Source: an uncultured Eubacteriales bacterium
GTDB taxonomy: Bacteria > Bacillota > Clostridia > Lachnospirales > Anaerotignaceae
Assembly: GCA_900546215.1 (NCBI GenBank)
Contig: URCD01000003.1
Span: forward strand, 1-58,914
Direction of reading: 5' to 3'
Length of the DNA stretch: 58,914 nucleotides
The notes beneath the pieces were generated by a model that worked only from the letters and a program-made list of their open reading frames with translations, was not told where the DNA came from and did no database searches. Positions within the stretch are counted from its first letter, which is position 1; each line of letters starts with the position of its first letter. This document shows, piece after piece, positions 34,510 to 43,076 of the stretch. Made by a program: the position numbers and the translations under genes.

Positions 34510-34878
34510 TTACAGCCAAATTGCTTTAATTATTGAACCCGCAATTAATATCCAAATAAATATGATTGGAATGGCATAAAATCTTTCTTTAGGTTTTCCA
34601 TCTTTCCACAATTCCTCCGCCTGCTTATGATTTTTCTCATAAACCTCCTTGGGAATAAGTTTAAGTGTAAACGCAATAAAGGCCGGCAATAAAATCACGT
34701 CATCCAGATAACCCAATATTGGAATAAAATCCGGAATCAAATCAATCGGTGAAAGTGCATAACAAACTGTTACCGCGGCAAATATTTTTGCAGTTATCGG
34801 GGTCTCACTATCTTTCATCGCTAAAAAAACAGTTGGAATATCCAATTTCAGCTTTCTGGCACGCTCTTTTAAATCCAT
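34510..34878 (-). CDS. YkvA/DUF1232-family membrane protein
   Basis: A protein of about 122 residues. The DUF1232 core YALSPIDLIPDFIP, then GYLDDVILLP, is exact. A hydrophobic C-terminal segment (IPIIFIWILIAGSIIKAIW) anchors it. The family function is unknown. The ATG at 34878 has GGAG 8 bases upstream; an in-frame TTG 6 bases earlier is too close to it. It lies between lepA and the GGDEF-EAL gene on the same strand and has its own terminator. Confidence 0.85.
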   Translation of the reverse strand: MDLKERARKLKLDIPTVFLAMKDSETPITAKIFAAVTVCYALSPIDLIPDFIPILGYLDDVILLPAFIAFTLKLIPKEVYEKNHKQAEELWKDGKPKERFYAIPIIFIWILIAGSIIKAIWL

Positions 34879-34959
34879 AGCCAATACTCCATAAACATTC
34901 GATTTATTGATCTGTATTATAATTTTATGTTATTTTTTTAATTACTTTTTTGGTTTTTA

Positions 34960-36774
34960 TTATTCTTCCTCCAGTTTCAGCACGCTCATAAATGCCTCCT
35001 GAGGAACAACAACATTACCTACCTGACGCATGCGCTTCTTTCCTTCCTTCTGCTTTTCAAGCAGCTTTCTCTTTCTGGAAATGTCGCCGCCATAACACTT
35101 CGCAAGCACATCCTTACGCATAGCGCTGACCGTTTCTCTGGCCACTATCTTTGCGCCAATTGCAGCCTGTATTGGTATTTCAAAAAGCTGCCTTGGAATT
35201 TCCTTTTTCAATTTTTCGCAAATTTTTCTTCCTCTTTCAACTGCTACCGATGAATGTACAACAAAGCTTAACGCATCCACAACCTCACGATTAACAAGAA
35301 TATCAAGTTTAGTCAAGCTGGACTCCTGATATCCAATAAGGGTGTAGTCAAATGAAGCATATCCTCGGCTTCTCGATTTCAAAACATCAAAGAAGTCATA
35401 AATAATTTCGTTAAGAGGCATATGGTAAACAAGAGTCACCCTATTTTCGTCCATATACTCCATGCTTATATACTCTCCTCGCCTCTGCTGGCAAAGCTCC
35501 ATAATTGGGCCAACATAGTCCTTAGGAAGAATTATTTCAGCCTTGACTATCGGCTCCTCCATTTTTTCTATTCTTGCAGGGTCGGGCATGTTGCTCGGAT
35601 TAGAAAGTTCTATTTCTGTGCCGTCTGTAAGATAAATTTTATAAATAACGCTTGGGGCTGTAGTAACTAGGTCAAGATTGAACTCTCTTTCAAGACGTTC
35701 CTGTATTATTTCCAGATGAAGCAATCCTAAAAATCCGCATCTGAAGCCAAAACCAAGCGCTATTGATGTTTCAGGTTCAAAAAACAGCGAGGCATCATTT
35801 AGCTGCAGCTTCTCAAGGGCCTCTCTTAAATCCTCATATTTTGCGCTGTCAGCAGGAAAAATACCGCAGTAAACCATAGGGTTTACCTTCTTATACCCGG
35901 GAAGCGCCTCGGCAGTCGGATTTAATGAATCAGTAACAGTATCTCCTACTCTGGTGTCCGCCACATTTTTTATGCTGGCTGTAAAATATCCTACGTCTCC
36001 CGCGTTAAGCTCATCACATGGGATAAATCTTCCCGCCCCGAATACGCCTACTTCTACGACGTCAAATTCCTTTCCGGTAGCCATCATTCGTACCTTCGAG
36101 CCCTTTCTTATTGAGCCGTCAAATACTCTCATTATTACGATAACCCCTTTGTACTGGTCGTATAAAGAGTCAAAAATAAGGGCTTTAAGAGGAGCAAATT
36201 CATCTCCAGAAGGTGCAGGAATATCAGTAACGATTTTCTCAAGCACAGCGTCAATATTAATCCCATTTTTAGCCGATATAAGAGGAGCGTCCTCAGCCGG
36301 TATTCCTATTACATCTTCAATATCCCTGATAACAAGCTGCGGATTGGCACTTGGAAGGTCTATTTTGTTAATTACCGGCATTATCTCAAGATTATTGTCA
36401 ATCGCGAGATATACATTAGCCAGTGTTTGTGCCTCTATACCCTGAGCCGCATCTACAACAAGCACAGCGCCCTCACATGCCGCAAGGCTTCTGGAAACCT
36501 CATAGTTAAAGTCTACATGTCCCGGTGTGTCAATAAGGTTAAATATATATTCTTCTCCGTCATTTGCCCTATAAATAAGACGTACGGCCTGAGCTTTAAT
36601 TGTAATGCCTCTTTCTCTCTCCAAATCCATATTGTCAAGTATCTGGTTTTGCATTTCTCTTTCGGTGAGCAGTCCTGTTGTCTGAATAAGCCTGTCAGCA
36701 AGTGTGCTCTTTCCGTGGTCTATATGCGCAACTATACAAAAATTTCTTATTTTACTCTGTCTGTCTACAGGCAT
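34960..36774 (-). CDS. lepA: Elongation factor 4 (LepA)
   Basis: A 604-residue ribosomal GTPase. The G domain has AHIDHGKST (G1), RERGITI (G2), DTPGHVDF (G3), NKIDLP (G4) and SAK (G5). The EF-G-like domains and the LepA-specific C-terminal end (GNVVVPQEAFMSVLKLEE) follow. It back-translocates or rescues stalled ribosomes under stress. GGAGG precedes the ATG, and a TTGTAG-N17-TATACT promoter lies upstream. In many Firmicutes lepA is directly followed by hemW; here the gene after it is ykvA-like and hemW is far away. Confidence 0.98.
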   Translation of the reverse strand: MPVDRQSKIRNFCIVAHIDHGKSTLADRLIQTTGLLTEREMQNQILDNMDLERERGITIKAQAVRLIYRANDGEEYIFNLIDTPGHVDFNYEVSRSLAACEGAVLVVDAAQGIEAQTLANVYLAIDNNLEIMPVINKIDLPSANPQLVIRDIEDVIGIPAEDAPLISAKNGINIDAVLEKIVTDIPAPSGDEFAPLKALIFDSLYDQYKGVIVIMRVFDGSIRKGSKVRMMATGKEFDVVEVGVFGAGRFIPCDELNAGDVGYFTASIKNVADTRVGDTVTDSLNPTAEALPGYKKVNPMVYCGIFPADSAKYEDLREALEKLQLNDASLFFEPETSIALGFGFRCGFLGLLHLEIIQERLEREFNLDLVTTAPSVIYKIYLTDGTEIELSNPSNMPDPARIEKMEEPIVKAEIILPKDYVGPIMELCQQRRGEYISMEYMDENRVTLVYHMPLNEIIYDFFDVLKSRSRGYASFDYTLIGYQESSLTKLDILVNREVVDALSFVVHSSVAVERGRKICEKLKKEIPRQLFEIPIQAAIGAKIVARETVSAMRKDVLAKCYGGDISRKRKLLEKQKEGKKRMRQVGNVVVPQEAFMSVLKLEEE

Positions 36775-36811
36775 TTTTATCCTCCTAGTAAATTAATTCC
36801 GTTAATGAGTA

Positions 36812-36840
36812 AGTATATCATATTTTTTTGCAATCTACAA
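36812..36840 (-). promoter_or_regulatory. Promoter of lepA
   Basis: Minus-strand TTGTAG (36835-36840) and TATACT (36812-36817) are 17 bases apart, with an extended TG before the -10. Confidence 0.6.
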
Positions 36841-36892
36841 TAAAATATATGCTCATACAGCATTATTTCAGTGTTTTGTTTTCGTTTATTTA

Positions 36893-36921
36893 TTGTTTTC
36901 ACATATAAAATATGGTATATT
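36893..36921 (+). promoter_or_regulatory. Promoter of cytidylate-kinase-like gene
   Basis: TTGTTT (36893-36898) and TATATT (36916-36921) are 17 bases apart. The small palindrome TTGACTGTCAA follows shortly after and could be an operator. Confidence 0.5.
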
Positions 36922-37063
36922 ATAGATAAGACATTGACTGTCAATTAACAAAACAAAATTTAACATCATGTTATCCCCTATTGTACACCTGAGAATATGC
37001 AAAATTTTTAAAGCATTGATAAAGGCAGTAGTGTAATCCGTTAATCAGAGGGGAGTTGAGATT

Positions 37064-37669
37064 ATGGCTCATAAGATAATTACCATAAGCAGACAGTTTG
37101 GAAGCGGAGGCCGTGAAATTGGTATGCTTGTTGCCGAGCGTTTGGGTATCAAATGCTATGACAAGGAACTGATAGCTATGGCTGCTGAACACGGAGATTT
37201 GGAATATAAGAGACTTAGAAAGCTTGATGAGAAAACAGATAATCCATGGTACTATGAAGTGATTTATGACGGAAACCATAATGTTTCCAAGGGAAAAACC
37301 GCATCTGTTGTTTTGTTTAACCTTGAGAGCGCTGTTATTAAAAATATAGCACGTACTGAGGATGCGGTAATTGTAGGACGCTGTGCCGATTACATACTTA
37401 GGGATACAGATACAAAGCTTCTTACGGTTTTTATATATGCTCCCTTTGAAAGCCGTGTTCTTAGAAAAATGGACATAGAAAATAAGGGTCAGGCGCGTAC
37501 TGAAGCATTGATCAAAAAAATGGATAAGCAAAGAAGCGCGTATTATGAAACCCATGTTGGTAAATTATGGGGAGACGCTGAAAGATACGACCTTTTCTTT
37601 GATTCAAGCATGCAGACAAAGGATGAAATTACACAAGAAATAATAAGCGCATATAAAAAGCTTGACTGA
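37064..37669 (+). CDS. Cytidylate kinase-like family protein
   Basis: A 201-residue P-loop-like kinase of the cytidylate-kinase-like family. It opens with IITISRQFGSGGREIG, which carries a variant nucleotide-binding loop, followed by LGIKCYDKELI and VIVGRCADYIL. These proteins are common in Clostridia and differ from true Cmk, which has GPAGSGKST; their substrate is uncertain. A GAGGGGAG site precedes the ATG. It is a single gene with a strong terminator. Confidence 0.85.
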   Translation: MAHKIITISRQFGSGGREIGMLVAERLGIKCYDKELIAMAAEHGDLEYKRLRKLDEKTDNPWYYEVIYDGNHNVSKGKTASVVLFNLESAVIKNIARTEDAVIVGRCADYILRDTDTKLLTVFIYAPFESRVLRKMDIENKGQARTEALIKKMDKQRSAYYETHVGKLWGDAERYDLFFDSSMQTKDEITQEIISAYKKLD

Positions 37670-37681
37670 TATTAAATAATT

Positions 37682-37712
37682 AAAAGCCATGAATTAACAA
37701 TTCATGGCTTTT
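37682..37712. terminator. Bidirectional terminator
   Basis: AAAAGCCATGAATT (37682-37695) and AATTCATGGCTTTT (37699-37712) form a perfect 14-bp stem between convergent genes. Confidence 0.9.
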
Positions 37713-37716
37713 AATT

Positions 37717-38895
37717 TTATTTCTGTTTTTTAGGAAGTGAAAACACTAGCAATATTCCGACTATACCCGCTGCTGCAGCAATAATAAAAGATGTATTAAC
37801 TCCGGCGGCTTTCGCAATAAGCGGGGTGCATATAGATGATACTCCCATGCCTATCAATACCAGCGATACAATAACGCCCGCATTTTTAACTCCAAAATAA
37901 TCGGTTGTAAGGGACGGTATTGTAGCGGCTGAACCTCCGTATGCAAAGCTGAGAAGCCAGAAACATACCAAGTACACATATCCAGATGAAAACGTCAAAA
38001 GTATAACGGCTAAAATAGTGATTATAAAAACCAAAATCATGGAATTTTTGGTGCTTATTTTGTCACTGACTGAGGATATGATAAACCTGCCCGCTACCTG
38101 AAACAGAGAGGCTACACTTACTCCCGCTACTAAGAGTGCTGTGTCCAGCCCCTTGCTCGTTCCAAAGCTGACAAATATTGAACTTATAAGTACAAACGCA
38201 GGGATAGAGAACGTCTGTATCAAAAAAAGTTTATAATATGTAGCAGTCCGTATTACTTCCCTAGCCTCATACTGCTTGGTATTAAATGCGCCGCCCTTTG
38301 GCACAAAGTCCGCCATATAGCCTTCCGGCGGGGCTTCAATAGTCAGCATGCCAAACACGCCTATTACAGCGAATATAGCAGCCAATATAATGAACGTTTT
38401 AGAAAAACCGTAGGATGAAAGCCATCTGCTGCACAATGGTGAAAGAATTGTGGCACTAATTCCAAGGGTTGCGAGAGCAAGTCCCGTCGCAAAGCCCTTT
38501 TTATCAGGAAACCACCTCTGCATCATTGCTACTATTACGTTATATACTATACCATCTCCTATACCTAAGAGACCTCCGTATGTAAACCACATAATTTTAG
38601 GACTGCTGACCGGTAAAAATCCTGTAAGCAAAATTCCTGCCGCCATACAAAGATACCCTATAAGCATTATTTTCTTAATGCTTATTTTTTTCTGTAAAAT
38701 TCCGCCTACATAATTACCAAGTACGAATACCGCAAGAAAAATGGTATATGGCAAAGCGGCTTCGGCGGATTCAATGGAAAAATAATTCATGACATACGGC
38801 TGAATAATGCTGTACATATAGCAAAAACCAAGTATAAGGCAGCATATCATCCCACAAATCAAAATCTTTACCCGCTTGCTTTTTGTTTCTGTCAT
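37717..38895 (-). CDS. MFS transporter, OFA (oxalate/formate antiporter)-like
   Basis: A protein of about 392 residues with 12 hydrophobic helices of the major facilitator superfamily. The features GGLLGIGDGIVYNVIVAMMQRWFPDKKGFATGLALA (quoted in parts: GIGDGIVYN, RWFPDKKGFATG) and the central APPEGY segment are typical of the OFA family of carboxylate exchangers. The ATG at 38895 has a GGGGGG-rich site upstream; a longer in-frame start has none. It lies 31 bp after the metallo-hydrolase gene and is divergent from an IclR regulator, so it probably imports the hydrolase's substrate or exports its product. Confidence 0.82.
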   Translation of the reverse strand: MTETKSKRVKILICGMICCLILGFCYMYSIIQPYVMNYFSIESAEAALPYTIFLAVFVLGNYVGGILQKKISIKKIMLIGYLCMAAGILLTGFLPVSSPKIMWFTYGGLLGIGDGIVYNVIVAMMQRWFPDKKGFATGLALATLGISATILSPLCSRWLSSYGFSKTFIILAAIFAVIGVFGMLTIEAPPEGYMADFVPKGGAFNTKQYEAREVIRTATYYKLFLIQTFSIPAFVLISSIFVSFGTSKGLDTALLVAGVSVASLFQVAGRFIISSVSDKISTKNSMILVFIITILAVILLTFSSGYVYLVCFWLLSFAYGGSAATIPSLTTDYFGVKNAGVIVSLVLIGMGVSSICTPLIAKAAGVNTSFIIAAAAGIVGILLVFSLPKKQK

Positions 38896-38926
38896 ATAAA
38901 TCCCCCCTAATTCACAAAGCCTTTCG

Positions 38927-39742
38927 TCACATATTTTCCATACGGGCATAACACATATTTCTGAAAAGCTGTGAATAATGCCTGTATCCGTTTTCTCCTA
39001 TAATATAAGTATTAGGCATATGACTTAATCGATTGTTGGCGAACTCCATTTTCTCGAATGAATTATCAATAAAAGGGTGATTGCTTATAGCCACATCCAC
39101 TTGTTTCCTTTCTGCCTGCTCAAGGAAGTAATCTAAAGACTTAAAATAGGTAAGCACATCCTTTAAACTGTTCGGAGGGTTTGTCCCTCCCCAAAGTGCT
39201 GCAGTATGTGTAATTCCTAAGTCCGTGACAGGGAAAATAAAGCTTAACCCTCCCGGTGTATGACCAGGTGTAAAGTAAACATCTATTGTTTTATCTCCCA
39301 GAACTATCTTATCCCCATCACCAATAAAGTTATCAACATTAAAATCCTTCCATGTTTCAGGTTTGTCAGGAAAAAACGGACAGTCTGCCCAAAAATCGTA
39401 ATCAATTTTGGACATATAGGTTTGCGGGTGAAACGCGTCTATTATCCATTTTCCACAGCCGCAATGGTCAAAATGCCCATGTGTAATAACAAATTTTTTA
39501 ATATGATTAGGGTTCCAGCCAATATCCTCTATGGCTTCAACTATAGCATGAAACATTTCTTCTTTTGGAAAAATTGCGTCAATTAATATCAGCCCCTCAG
39601 TTGTTTTAAGAACAATACAGTTTGTTGATTTATTGCTTACAAGCAGTACATCGTCAAATATCTGGCTGTGGACAAACCAGCTAGTGTCAAACATATTGTC
39701 TATATGCTTTTGTGTTACAACTACACTTTTTAAACTCAACAT
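38927..39742 (-). CDS. Metallo-beta-lactamase-fold hydrolase
   Basis: A protein of about 271 residues. The zinc-binding motif ITHGHFDHCGCGKW (H-x-H-x-D-H) is intact, a later ligand lies in TPGHTPGG and a last His in ISNHPF. The fold hydrolyses esters, thioesters, lactones or lactams; the substrate is open. The ATG at 39742 follows GGGGGAT at 6 bases; an in-frame start 15 bp earlier lacks a site. It is co-transcribed with the downstream OFA-type carrier and divergent from the IclR gene. Confidence 0.85.
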   Translation of the reverse strand: MLSLKSVVVTQKHIDNMFDTSWFVHSQIFDDVLLVSNKSTNCIVLKTTEGLILIDAIFPKEEMFHAIVEAIEDIGWNPNHIKKFVITHGHFDHCGCGKWIIDAFHPQTYMSKIDYDFWADCPFFPDKPETWKDFNVDNFIGDGDKIVLGDKTIDVYFTPGHTPGGLSFIFPVTDLGITHTAALWGGTNPPNSLKDVLTYFKSLDYFLEQAERKQVDVAISNHPFIDNSFEKMEFANNRLSHMPNTYIIGENGYRHYSQLFRNMCYARMENM

Positions 39743-39892
39743 TTTTATATCCCCCATTTCATAGCCTCGTTTTCGTGTTTAAGGTGACACCTTCTATGCT
39801 TACCGGTCTAATAACATTATTGCATAAAGCTATTTGAGTGTAAATATTTGTCAGACAATCTCAATCAAATATCTTCTGTATATTAACATTTA

Positions 39893-39907
39893 TTGAGCTA
39901 TGCTCAA
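39893..39907. promoter_or_regulatory. Candidate IclR operator
   Basis: The perfect palindrome TTGAGC-TAT-GCTCAA lies in the 254-bp gap between the divergent MBL and IclR genes, about 90 bp before the IclR ATG. Confidence 0.55.
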
Positions 39908-39996
39908 CGCTTATTGATATTATTTATGTGAACCTATGTTTTTGTTGAAAAGGATACTTTTTTATGAAATAATAAATCTGGATGGAGGTGTAACAA

Positions 39997-40734
39997 ATGA
40001 ACAGTTACTCTTATAGTGTTGCTTCAGTTGAAAAAGTAATGAAAATAATTGAAATACTAGCAACCGCCAGCAATGGCCTTCGGGTTAGCCAAATATCCGA
40101 AAAAATAGACTCACATCCATCAAGCGTTGACAGATTTTTAATCACCCTTCAAAACCTTGGCTACACACAAAAAGATGAAAATAACCGGTATAGTCTGACA
40201 GAAAAATTTTTCTTAATATCAAACCAAATACTTATTAATCACCCGTTTACTGAGAAATATCTAGACCTAATGCATACACTGGCGTATAAATATAACATGA
40301 CGACACATATTTCAGCTTTCTTCGGATTTTATAATATAATAATTCATAAGGAAACCTTAGTTCAAAATCTTGATATGAATTATGCGTTTTTTGATCCAAA
40401 AAGGCATCACTACTGCTCCGCACCGGGTAAGCTGCTGCTTTCTACTTTATCTGAGGAGGATTTAAAAAGATACTTTGACAAAACAACTCTGATTAAATTT
40501 AATAAAACAACTCTTGCGACGGAAGACGATATCCGCAAGGAATTAATAAAAATCAGAAAAAACGGGTTTTCGACACATAATGAAGAATTTCTGCTTGGGA
40601 ACTTTACAATAAGTTTTCCTTTAAAGATTGACGGAAATATAAAAGGAGCCTTTTCATTTATGTGTCAAATAGCAGACAAGCCCAAAATATATAATGCCAA
40701 AGCAATAAGCGATATTAAAAGTAAGCTGGAATAA
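39997..40734 (+). CDS. IclR-family transcriptional regulator
   Basis: A 245-residue regulator. An N-terminal winged helix (SVEKVMKIIEILATASNGLRVSQISEK, quoted in parts: VMKIIEILA, RVSQISEKIDSHPSSVDRFL) is followed by a GAF-like effector domain with YCSAPGKLLLSTLSEEDL, a family hallmark. GGAGGTG precedes the ATG. It is divergent from the hydrolase/carrier pair, and a palindrome lies between them, so it probably controls that pair in response to a small carboxylate. Confidence 0.88.
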   Translation: MNSYSYSVASVEKVMKIIEILATASNGLRVSQISEKIDSHPSSVDRFLITLQNLGYTQKDENNRYSLTEKFFLISNQILINHPFTEKYLDLMHTLAYKYNMTTHISAFFGFYNIIIHKETLVQNLDMNYAFFDPKRHHYCSAPGKLLLSTLSEEDLKRYFDKTTLIKFNKTTLATEDDIRKELIKIRKNGFSTHNEEFLLGNFTISFPLKIDGNIKGAFSFMCQIADKPKIYNAKAISDIKSKLE

Positions 40735-40736
40735 AT

Positions 40737-40760
40737 AAAAACGTCCTTTCGGACGTTTTT
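40737..40760. terminator. Bidirectional terminator
   Basis: AAAAACGTCC (40737-40746), loop TTTC, GGACGTTTTT (40751-40760). It is shared by the convergent IclR and VanZ genes and overlaps the VanZ stop codon. Confidence 0.9.
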
Positions 40761-41370
40761 AAATTAAGTTTAGAATTACTGAGCCTGCGAAAAAATAAAA
40801 AACATATAAAACAGCTATATTAAACACTGCACCATTTTTCATTTGACTGTCATCAGTCTTAAAAAAAGAAATCCTGTAAAAAAGCATTGAATATAAGCCA
40901 TATCCCACGGCTGTTCCTAAAGTATTCATCATCAAGTCGTTTATGTCTGTAGTTCTGAAATTAAACAGCTGGCTTATTTCTATAATTAATGAAAATATCA
41001 ATCCTGATATAAGAGTTTCTTTAAAATCAGAACAGCTTTGCCACAGCATAGGCGCAAGTGCTCCAAGCGGTACAAAAAGCAGCACATTCATAACAAGCCC
41101 AAACAAATCACAGCCATAGAATGGTATAAGATTAATTTCATCAAATCGAATGAGGCTAATGTCTGCGCTGCCTATCTCATTTATTCCCGCGGAGCCGGTT
41201 ATATAGACCATGGCTGTAAACAGAGAAGCAAATATAAGCCAGCCTGCGGCGAATCCTTTTGTAACTTTGACTTTCCTGTTTTTATAATACATAGATATAA
41301 TAAGCTCAATAAAAATATATGGAATCAATAGAATAAAAAAGCTTTTTAAGCTTCCCATTATATACAGCAT
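40759..41370 (-). CDS. VanZ-family membrane protein
   Basis: A 203-residue protein with about five transmembrane helices. The VanZ-like signature is clear: NLIPFYGCDL, NVLLFVPLGALAPMLW, then the E and R/D-rich SLIIEISQLFNFRTTDINDLMMNTLGTAVGY (quoted in parts). VanZ confers low-level teicoplanin resistance by an unclear surface effect; most homologues are of unknown role. AAGGAG precedes the ATG. It is a single gene. Confidence 0.85.
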   Translation of the reverse strand: MLYIMGSLKSFFILLIPYIFIELIISMYYKNRKVKVTKGFAAGWLIFASLFTAMVYITGSAGINEIGSADISLIRFDEINLIPFYGCDLFGLVMNVLLFVPLGALAPMLWQSCSDFKETLISGLIFSLIIEISQLFNFRTTDINDLMMNTLGTAVGYGLYSMLFYRISFFKTDDSQMKNGAVFNIAVLYVFYFFAGSVILNLI

Positions 41371-41461
41371 AACACCATCTCCTTTTTTATTACATTAGCA
41401 TAACTTCCATTTCGGTTTGTTAAGATAAGCATAAGAAATTCTGAATTATAAATGCAGACAG

Positions 41462-41496
41462 AAAAAAGCACTCGAAGGGGTCCGAGTGCTTTTTTT
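41462..41496. terminator. Isolated bidirectional terminator, no gene assigned
   Basis: AAAAAAGCACTCG (41462-41474) and CGAGTGCTTTTTT (41483-41496) form a perfect 13-bp stem. It lies between the divergent VanZ and pdp genes, so no annotated gene ends here; it may end a small RNA or insulate the two promoters. Confidence 0.8.
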
Positions 41497-41720
41497 GCAA
41501 ACAGTTTTAAATTAAAGGGGGTATTATACAGAAATGGGGCGATTCCTGTATGTATCAAAGCTTTATCTTTAATACACTTATACTATACTATGACTATATG
41601 TATAAATTATGAACAAAGAATGAAAAATATCCAAACAAATAATTAAGGGCAGATTAAGCTTGATTATTTCTAATCTTATTTTAAATTTATTGATGTTTGG
41701 TAGAAGTAATTATTGGTGTG

Positions 41721-41729
41721 TGGTATACT
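41721..41729 (+). promoter_or_regulatory. Extended -10 of the pdp operon
   Basis: TGG-TATACT matches an extended -10 (TGN plus TATACT), about 30 bp before the pdp start. No good -35 is seen at the usual spacing. Confidence 0.45.
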
Positions 41730-41760
41730 AATTTATATCTAAATGCGAAGGAGGGTTATT

Positions 41761-43065
41761 ATGAATATAGTTGATTTAATTATCAAAAAACGAGATGGCG
41801 GAAAGCTTTCCAAGGAAGAAATTGAGTTTTTCGTCAATGGAACTACAGATTCCTCAATACCGGATTATCAGATATCAGCTATGCTTATGGCTATATATTT
41901 TCAAAACCTTGACACTGAGGAAACCTCTGAGCTTACACTTGCAATGGCCAACTCAGGCTCTACCTTTGACTTATCATCGATTGAAGGGATTAAAGTAGAT
42001 AAACATTCTACAGGAGGTGTGGCAGATACGACTACTCTGATTTTAGCGCCTTTGGTAGCAAGCTGCGGTGTCCCAGTTGTAAAGATGAGCGGCCGCGGGC
42101 TTGGTTTCTCCGGAGGAACTTTAGATAAGCTGGAGTCAATACCTGGCTTTAGAATTGACGTTTCTGAAGATGAAGCGCTTATGTTCGCAAAAACCAGCGG
42201 CATTGTCCTTATGAGCCAAACGGATAATCTTACTCCTGCCGATAAAAAACTTTATGCCCTTAGGGACGTTACAGGTACAGTAGAGAATATTCCGCTTATA
42301 TCCGGAAGTATTATGTCAAAAAAAATCGCTGCTGGAGCAGATGCCATAGTTTTAGATGTTAAATGCGGCAGCGGAGCTTTCATGAAGGATTACAGCTCTG
42401 CGGTTTCCTTAGCTGAAACGATGGTTGATATAGGACGTTCCGTTGGCCGTGAGGTAACAGCGGTAATAAGCGGTATGGATCAGCCTCTTGGTATGAATAT
42501 AGGAAACTCCCTCGAAGTTATTGAGGCCATTGAAATACTTAAAGGAAATGCAGGCGGCGATTTGCTTGAAGTTGCCCTTACACTTGGAGCATATATGCTC
42601 ATAAGTTCAAAGACCGTAAAAACTGTTGATGAAGGAAAAGCCATTCTTCTTGAAAAAATCAAAAACGGCAGTGGCCTTGAAAAATTCCGTGAGCTGCTTA
42701 TCCAGCAGGGAGGCAACTCTTCAATTATAGACGATTATTCCCTGCTTCCCATATCAAATGAGAAGCTTTCTGTAACTGCTTGCTGTGACGGCTATGTGTA
42801 TTCAATGAATACTGCAGAAATCGGTCGCGCCTCGCTTGAAACAGGAGCCGGACGCGCTTCTAAATCTGACAAGATTGATTTTGGCGCAGGTATAATAATG
42901 AAGGTCAGAATTGGAGACTATGTTCATAAAGGGGATATTATAGCCGAAATTTATTCTTCATCAAAAGACAGGTGTTTATCCGCATCAAAGTATCTTGAAC
43001 AGGCTATAGAAATAAATGATAAAAAGCCGGAAAATCCTAAATTAATATTAGATATAATCAAGTAG
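41761..43065 (+). CDS. pdp: Pyrimidine-nucleoside phosphorylase
   Basis: A protein of about 434 residues that splits uridine, deoxyuridine and thymidine into base and (deoxy)ribose 1-phosphate. The family signature is seen in DKHSTGGVADTTTLILAPL, with KMSGRGLGFSGGTLDKLES, and the C-terminal lipoyl-like domain. The start at 41761 has AAGGAGG at 6 bases. It is the first gene of pdp-deoB-comB; deoB, 11 bp downstream, uses its sugar phosphate. Thymidine phosphorylase (deoA) is the close alternative. Confidence 0.93.
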   Translation: MNIVDLIIKKRDGGKLSKEEIEFFVNGTTDSSIPDYQISAMLMAIYFQNLDTEETSELTLAMANSGSTFDLSSIEGIKVDKHSTGGVADTTTLILAPLVASCGVPVVKMSGRGLGFSGGTLDKLESIPGFRIDVSEDEALMFAKTSGIVLMSQTDNLTPADKKLYALRDVTGTVENIPLISGSIMSKKIAAGADAIVLDVKCGSGAFMKDYSSAVSLAETMVDIGRSVGREVTAVISGMDQPLGMNIGNSLEVIEAIEILKGNAGGDLLEVALTLGAYMLISSKTVKTVDEGKAILLEKIKNGSGLEKFRELLIQQGGNSSIIDDYSLLPISNEKLSVTACCDGYVYSMNTAEIGRASLETGAGRASKSDKIDFGAGIIMKVRIGDYVHKGDIIAEIYSSSKDRCLSASKYLEQAIEINDKKPENPKLILDIIK

Positions 43066-43076
43066 GAGGATAACAA

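Larger units (their letters stand above)
41371..41760. other. Intergenic region between vanZ-like and pdp genes
   Basis: About 390 bp. It holds an isolated strong hairpin terminator (41462-41496), a weaker hairpin with CAGAAAT/ATTCCTG arms on its pdp side (about 41531-41555), the probable VanZ promoter, and an extended -10 for pdp at 41721-41729. I see no protein-coding frame with a ribosome site. Confidence 0.5.

Noticed and set aside
25531..34878. A mobile element or genomic island between hemW and lepA
   Set aside because: No integrase, transposase, direct repeats or tRNA border is seen; the block may simply be lineage-specific genes.
36971..37555. A 194-residue open frame on the minus strand opposite the cytidylate-kinase-like gene
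   Set aside because: It is rich in Phe, Tyr, Ile and Cys as expected of a reverse-strand reading, and the opposite frame encodes a known family with a ribosome site.
41358..41558. A short minus-strand frame between the VanZ and pdp genes
   Set aside because: It runs straight through a strong terminator hairpin and has no ribosome site, so it is not a gene.
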